Source of the DNA: Scatosoma sp045656625
GTDB taxonomy: Bacteria > Bacillota > Clostridia > Christensenellales > Borkfalkiaceae
Direction of reading: 5' to 3'
NCBI GenBank assembly: GCA_045656625.1
Contig: JAZORL010000026.1
Span: forward strand, 1-16,750
Length of the DNA: 16,750 nucleotides
Position 1 is the first letter of the stretch, and each line of letters begins with the position of its first letter. Below the pieces are notes generated by a model that saw only the letters and a program-made list of their open reading frames with translations, did no database searches and had not been told where the DNA came from. Of the stretch, positions 13,189 to 16,750 are shown one piece after another. A program made the translations under genes and the position numbers.

Positions 13189-13560
13189 TTATTTTTCGAC
13201 GAATTTCTTCATCATAGAGAAGGTTTCGTCAGAAATAAGATGCTCCATGCGGCAGGCGTCCTCTTCGGCATTCGTAGCGGAAATCCCGTTTTTCATGAGA
13301 TAATCACGGATAATACAATGCTTTTCAAAGACCGCTTCCGCATATATTTTTCCGCTTTCGGTGAGATAGAGATGTTTGCCGTTTTCGTAGACGTAGCCCT
13401 GCTCGCAAAGATGCTTGACCGCTTTATTGACCGCCGCCTGCGAAACCCCCATACGCTTGGAAACGTCGATGCGATGCACGACGTCCTGTTCTTTTCCGAG
13501 CGTCAAAAGACTCTCTAAATAGTCTTCCGCCGATTGATTGTATTTCCCAGTTGCATTCAT
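13189..13560 (-). CDS. DtxR/MntR-family metal-dependent transcriptional regulator
   Basis: A 123-residue protein: an N-terminal winged helix (about 9-68) and the metal-binding dimerisation domain, with no C-terminal SH3-like domain, as in MntR. I start it at 13560 (MNATGKYNQSAED), where AAGGGG lies 7 bp upstream (13568-13573). The longer open frame to 13713 runs into an intergenic repeat and is not supported. Likely metal ligands are Asp13 (as in MntR, where DtxR has Met), His81, Cys103, Glu106 and His107. Cys103 in ACRMEH matches the Cys of DtxR/IdeR where B. subtilis MntR has Glu. This mix leaves manganese or iron open. Such regulators usually repress metal uptake or activate efflux genes; no such target is in the window. 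Confidence 0.92.
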   Translation of the reverse strand: MNATGKYNQSAEDYLESLLTLGKEQDVVHRIDVSKRMGVSQAAVNKAVKHLCEQGYVYENGKHLYLTESGKIYAEAVFEKHCIIRDYLMKNGISATNAEEDACRMEHLISDETFSMMKKFVEK

Positions 13561-13609
13561 AATTTTTCCCCTTAATGCAGAAATTTTCCCAAAAAAACGA
13601 TGGGTATAA

Positions 13610-13685
13610 CGTTTGGTTTTAGAAACAAGCAGTTCAAGGCGCATACCGATAGTATGTAACCGAACCGCAACGCAGAAATGCGATG
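13610..13685. repeat. Intergenic palindromic repeat, copy 1 (76 bp)
   Basis: It matches 13751-13837 with two mismatches and an 11-bp deletion between two GCGC steps. It contains small hairpins: GTTT-TAG-AAAC, CATAC-CGATA-GTATG, and CGCA-GAAA-TGCG with a GAAA tetraloop. A reading frame through it gives a peptide with no family features, so it is not taken as coding. Confidence 0.85.
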
Positions 13686-13750
13686 AAAATAAAATAGTTC
13701 TTCGTAGAGGCAAGCAGGTCGCAAAGCGCGTGGCTTTTCCGAACTAACTG

Positions 13751-13837
13751 CGTTTGGTTTTAGAACCGAGCAGTTCAAGGCGCGGTGAGGGCGCATACCG
13801 ATAGTATGTAACCGAACCGCAACGCAGAAATGCGATG
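13751..13837. repeat. Intergenic palindromic repeat, copy 2 (87 bp)
   Basis: This is the longer copy and holds the 11 bp missing from copy 1. The first hairpin is GGTT-TTAG-AACC, where copy 1 has GTTT-TAG-AAAC, so pairing is kept although the bases differ. It starts two bases past the queA stop codon. The 65 bp between the copies (13686-13750) is GC-richer than typical intergenic DNA here and may belong to the same composite element. Confidence 0.85.
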
Positions 13838-13839
13838 CG

Positions 13840-14874
13840 TTATAAAATCAAACAAGCGTCGCCGAATGAGAAAAAGCGGTACTCATTTTCCACCGCATAT
13901 TTATATACGCCCAAGATTTCTTCCCTGCCTGTTAGACAAGCAACCAGCATAATCAAGGTACTTTCAGGCAAGTGGAAATTCGTCACAAGCGCATCGACAC
14001 ATTTCATTTTATAGGGCGGGTACAAGAAAATTTCCGTGTTTCCGTGGCACGCACGCACCATACCCTTTTCGTCCGCAACGCTTTCAAGGGTGCGCACCGA
14101 CGTCGTACCGACGGCAATCACACGCCGACCTTCCGATTTCGCTTTGTTGATGATTTCCGCCGCTTCGGGCTTAATTTCGTAGTATTCCGAGTGCATTTTA
14201 TGGTCCGTGATAATCTCTTCGCTGACCGGTCTAAACGTACCCAACCCCACGTGCAGCAAAACTTCTGCTATTTGCACACCCTTGTCTTTTAACTTTTGCA
14301 AGAGCTCGGGGGTAAAGTGCAGCCCTGCCGTCGGCGCAGCCGCTGAACCGTCCACTTTGCTATACACCGTGTTGTAGCGTGCTTGATTTTCAAGCTTGGC
14401 TTTGATATAGGGGGGTAAGGGCATCGTACCCACACGAGATAACACGTCTTCAAATGCGCCCTCGTATTCAAACTCTACGATTCTCTCACCCGTTTCGGTG
14501 ATATCCTTTACCGTGAGCGAAAGCTCGTCGCCAATCGTCATTTTGACACCGATTTTACCCTTTTTGCCCGGTCGCATTAAGACTTCCCACGTATTGAGCT
14601 CCAAGCGTTTCAATAGCAGGACTTCTACCACGCCGCCGTGCGGTGTAAGCGCATAGGTGCGTGCAGGGATTACCTTCGTGTTATTGACGACGAGTACGTC
14701 CCCTTCTTGCAAATAATCGGTGATATCTCGAAAAACTTTATCCGTAATCGTCTTTTCCTTGGTATCATACACCAAAAGACGGGAAGAATCGCGCGGCTCT
14801 ACCGGCGTTTGCGCAATCCGTTCTTCGGGTAAATCGTAATAAAAATCGCTTTTTTTGTACTGTACTTTTTCCAT
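13840..14874 (-). CDS. queA: S-adenosylmethionine:tRNA ribosyltransferase-isomerase
   Basis: A 344-residue full-length QueA. It starts with SDFYYDLPEERIAQTP and PRDSSRLLV, both typical. It continues with GDVLVVNNTKVIPARTY, the strongly conserved SAAAPTAGLHFT (about 177-188) and VGLGTFRPV, and ends with ATSVRTLES-like VGTTSVRTLES and VTNFHLPESTLIMLV. QueA moves the ribosyl group of S-adenosylmethionine to preQ1 in the wobble base of tRNAs, making epoxyqueuosine. It lies 46 bp after ruvB, the usual Firmicute order ruvA-ruvB-queA. tgt is not downstream within the window; a repeat pair and a metalloregulator follow. The ribosome binding site is weak (AAGAAAG). Confidence 0.97.
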   Translation of the reverse strand: MEKVQYKKSDFYYDLPEERIAQTPVEPRDSSRLLVYDTKEKTITDKVFRDITDYLQEGDVLVVNNTKVIPARTYALTPHGGVVEVLLLKRLELNTWEVLMRPGKKGKIGVKMTIGDELSLTVKDITETGERIVEFEYEGAFEDVLSRVGTMPLPPYIKAKLENQARYNTVYSKVDGSAAAPTAGLHFTPELLQKLKDKGVQIAEVLLHVGLGTFRPVSEEIITDHKMHSEYYEIKPEAAEIINKAKSEGRRVIAVGTTSVRTLESVADEKGMVRACHGNTEIFLYPPYKMKCVDALVTNFHLPESTLIMLVACLTGREEILGVYKYAVENEYRFFSFGDACLIL

Positions 14875-14920
14875 AATTCTTTCTTTTTGAGCAGTTTCAA
14901 CGCATACCTGCCCCTATCAT

Positions 14921-15976
14921 TTATTCGTTATCGTCAAAAATAGAGATTTGGCGCTGCGCTTTGAGTGTAGGTTTTAAGCCCATATGCGCATAGCCGTCCT
15001 TTAAGCAAATTCTACCCCGAGGCGTACGCGCAATAAAGCCAAGCTGCAAAAGGTAAGGCTCATACACGTCCTCGATTGTATTCGCATCTTCGTTGATCGT
15101 CGCCGCAAGCGTTTCCAAGCCCGTCGGGCCGCCGCCGAATTTTTCAATCAAGGCACGGAGATAATCACGGTCGGTTTCGTCCAAACCAAGCTCGTCAATT
15201 TCCAATCTCGCCAACGCAAAACGCGCGTCCTCACGCGTGATCTGTTTATTCCCTTTTACCAACGAGAAATCACGCACTCGCTTCAAAAGTCTATTTGCAA
15301 TACGGGGCGTGCCACGGCTTCTTCTTGCAATCTCGTCCGCCGCATCGTCCGCAATCGAGATATCGAGCGCTCTTGCCGAGCGGGAAACGATTTCACGAAG
15401 CTCGTTCGGCGTGTACATTTCCAAGCGGTTGATAATCCCGAAACGATCCCGCAAGGGTGCGGCAAGCATCCCCACACGCGTGGTTGCGCCAATCAACGTG
15501 AACTTTTTAAGCGCAAAACGGATATTCCGCGCGGACGGACCTTTGCCAACGATAATATCGAGCGCATAGTCTTCCATGGCAGAATACAAAATTTCCTCTA
15601 CCGAACGGTTCAAGCGGTGAATTTCGTCAATAAAAAGCACGTCGCCGTCGTTTAAGTTGGTCAAAATTGCGGCAAGATCCCCCGAACGCTCAATGGCAGG
15701 GCCGCTCGTAAGCTTAATCGATACCCCCATTTCGTTTGCAATAATATGCGAAAGGGTGGTCTTACCAAGCCCCGGAGGCCCGTATAAAAGCACGTGGTCG
15801 AGCGCTTCGCCGCGCGCTTTCGCCGCCGCAATATACACGCTCAAATTTTCCTTGACCTTTTGCTGGCCGACGTAGTCCGCCATGACTTTGGGTCTTAAAA
15901 CGTTCTCTTCGACGTCGTATTCGGTTTTAGTGCTGACAAGCAAATTTTCGCCGCTGTATTCTTCTTCGTCAAACAT
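14921..15976 (-). CDS. ruvB: Holliday junction branch migration helicase RuvB
   Basis: A 351-residue AAA+ ATPase, full length. Key sites are Walker A GPPGLGKT (66-73), Walker B FIDEIHR (115-121), sensor GATTR (163-167), and the PLRDRFG segment (174-180) that carries the conserved arginines. The C-terminal winged helix includes GGGPTGLETLA and YEPYLLQLGFIARTPRGR. RuvB hexamers pump DNA through RuvA-bound four-way junctions during recombinational repair. AAGGA lies 8 bp before the ATG. The 74-bp gap from ruvA holds a small AT-rich hairpin but no clear terminator, so the two genes are probably co-transcribed. Confidence 0.98.
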   Translation of the reverse strand: MFDEEEYSGENLLVSTKTEYDVEENVLRPKVMADYVGQQKVKENLSVYIAAAKARGEALDHVLLYGPPGLGKTTLSHIIANEMGVSIKLTSGPAIERSGDLAAILTNLNDGDVLFIDEIHRLNRSVEEILYSAMEDYALDIIVGKGPSARNIRFALKKFTLIGATTRVGMLAAPLRDRFGIINRLEMYTPNELREIVSRSARALDISIADDAADEIARRSRGTPRIANRLLKRVRDFSLVKGNKQITREDARFALARLEIDELGLDETDRDYLRALIEKFGGGPTGLETLAATINEDANTIEDVYEPYLLQLGFIARTPRGRICLKDGYAHMGLKPTLKAQRQISIFDDNE

Positions 15977-15999
15977 ATCGTCATTCCTTTTTAGGATTC

Positions 16000-16018
16000 T
16001 TATTTACTTTGTAAATAA
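16000..16018. repeat. Small AT-rich inverted repeat between ruvA and ruvB
   Basis: TTATTTAC (16000-16007) and GTAAATAA (16011-16018) form a perfect 8-bp stem with a 3-nt loop. No U-run follows on the minus strand. It may affect mRNA processing or be chance. Confidence 0.4.
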
Positions 16019-16050
16019 AGCAAGAAAGCCGAGTGCGTGCAATCCACTTT

Positions 16051-16665
16051 TTACACACCGGCTTGGAGCGCCTTTAACACGATCTCATCCACCGTTTTTG
16101 CGCCCAGCTCGTGCGCCTTTTTCACCGCTTGCGCACTTTCCGCACGAGTAAAACCCAAGCTCATCAGAGCCGACACCGCTTCCTCGTCTTGTGCAGACAG
16201 CTTGACAGGCGCTGCTTTTTCAGGCGCTGGCGTGAGAGTATCCTCGCTCGCACCAAGCACTTCCAACGCCGAGATTTTGCCGTGCAATTCCAAGACAATT
16301 TTTTCCGCCGTCTTTTTGCCTAAACCTTTGACGGTGGCAAGGCGTTTTACGTCGCCCGTCGCAACCGCCATAGCGAAATCGTCCGCGCTCAGTGTTGCCA
16401 AAATGCCGATTGCCATTTTCGGCCCGACGCCCGAAACGGAAATGAGCTTTAAGAATAGTTCCTTTTCTTTCGTGCTGTTAAACCCGAACAGCGTTACCCC
16501 GTCTTCCTTTACCTGCAAATAGGTGTATAATTCCGTCACCGCGCCCACGGTGAGATTTCTAAACACCGCGCCCGTGCAGTACGCTTCGTACCCCACGCCG
16601 TTTACGTCTAATATTACCGTTTCCGCCGTGGTCGTGAGCACCTTTCCCCGTAAATACGCTATCAT
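16051..16665 (-). CDS. ruvA: Holliday junction DNA-binding protein RuvA
   Basis: A 204-residue RuvA with the expected three domains. The N-terminal OB fold is at about 1-63 (MIAYLRGKV, DVNGVGYEAYC). Two helix-hairpin-helix motifs follow, SVSGVGPKMAIGIL (about 77-90) and TVKGLGKKTAEKIVLEL (about 111-127). A flexible acidic and proline-rich linker leads to the C-terminal RuvB-binding domain (about 158-204, SALMSLGFTRAESAQAV). RuvA tetramers hold the four-way junction open for RuvB. AGGAG lies before the start. ruvC, usual upstream in this group, would be beyond the window. The remaining 85 bp to the window end hold no gene, only a weak GCCT-AAA-AGGC hairpin followed by T-rich sequence near 16700-16720. 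Confidence 0.97.
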   Translation of the reverse strand: MIAYLRGKVLTTTAETVILDVNGVGYEAYCTGAVFRNLTVGAVTELYTYLQVKEDGVTLFGFNSTKEKELFLKLISVSGVGPKMAIGILATLSADDFAMAVATGDVKRLATVKGLGKKTAEKIVLELHGKISALEVLGASEDTLTPAPEKAAPVKLSAQDEEAVSALMSLGFTRAESAQAVKKAHELGAKTVDEIVLKALQAGV

Positions 16666-16750
16666 AGCTCTTTCTCCTAACTTTTCGATTACTTATACTA
16701 AAAAGACGCCTTTTAGGCTGGTTCAGCTTATTCTTTTCTAGTATCGCTGG

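Noticed and set aside
13572..13796. A 74-residue minus-strand reading frame and a longer N-terminus for the DtxR-family protein (to 13713)
   Set aside because: Both are translations of the palindromic repeat pair. A good ribosome binding site supports the start at 13560 instead.

Overview
The window reads as chromosomal housekeeping DNA from an uncultured, moderately AT-rich Firmicute, most likely a member of the Clostridia known from a metagenome assembly. The signs are AGGAG-type ribosome binding sites, strict sigma-A promoters (TTGACA, 17 bp, TATAAT occurs three times), an FMN riboswitch in front of an ECF riboflavin transporter, a DtxR/MntR-type regulator and the ruvA-ruvB-queA order. All genes but one lie on the minus strand, so they are transcribed from high to low coordinates.

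Layout, in direction of transcription. (1) 16665-13840: ruvA, ruvB and queA (Holliday junction branch migration and queuosine synthesis). (2) 13837-13610: two copies of an intergenic palindromic repeat, then a short DtxR/MntR-type metal regulator with its own terminator. (3) 12931-10754: an OmpR-type response regulator and a membrane histidine kinase behind a perfect consensus promoter, with a possible second promoter carrying a PhoP-box-like direct repeat. (4) 10757-9832: consensus promoter, FMN riboswitch, a hairpin that masks the Shine-Dalgarno, and ribU. (5) 9777-4798: tsaE, tsaB, rimI, alpha/beta hydrolase, a membrane-anchored murF and ddl, tightly packed. This joins t6A tRNA modification to making and attaching D-Ala-D-Ala in peptidoglycan precursors. 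tsaE appears to be leaderless. (6) 3890-4750 on the plus strand: a six-helix membrane protein resembling the DUF2238/YjdF type, with its own promoter and terminator. (7) 3698-1355: obg, yhbY and grpE. (8) 1219-458: an SDR oxidoreductase that forms its own transcription unit between grpE and dnaK. (9) 38-1: the first codons of dnaK.

The strangest signal is at 5-255. The dnaK leader and first codons occur twice, separated by 84 bp that match the two MGI/BGISEQ (DNBSEQ) library adaptors around a 10-nt barcode. The 167-bp offset equals one adaptor (84) plus one 83-bp insert, as expected from a short-insert DNA-nanoball circle built into the assembly. It is a technical artefact, not biology. With it removed, the dnaK leader is ordinary.

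I see no prophage, transposase, CRISPR array, rRNA or tRNA gene, and no clearly undescribed system. The best biological leads are the small regulatory structures (riboswitch platform, the ddl hairpin, leaderless tsaE, the repeat pair) and the membrane-fused MurF.
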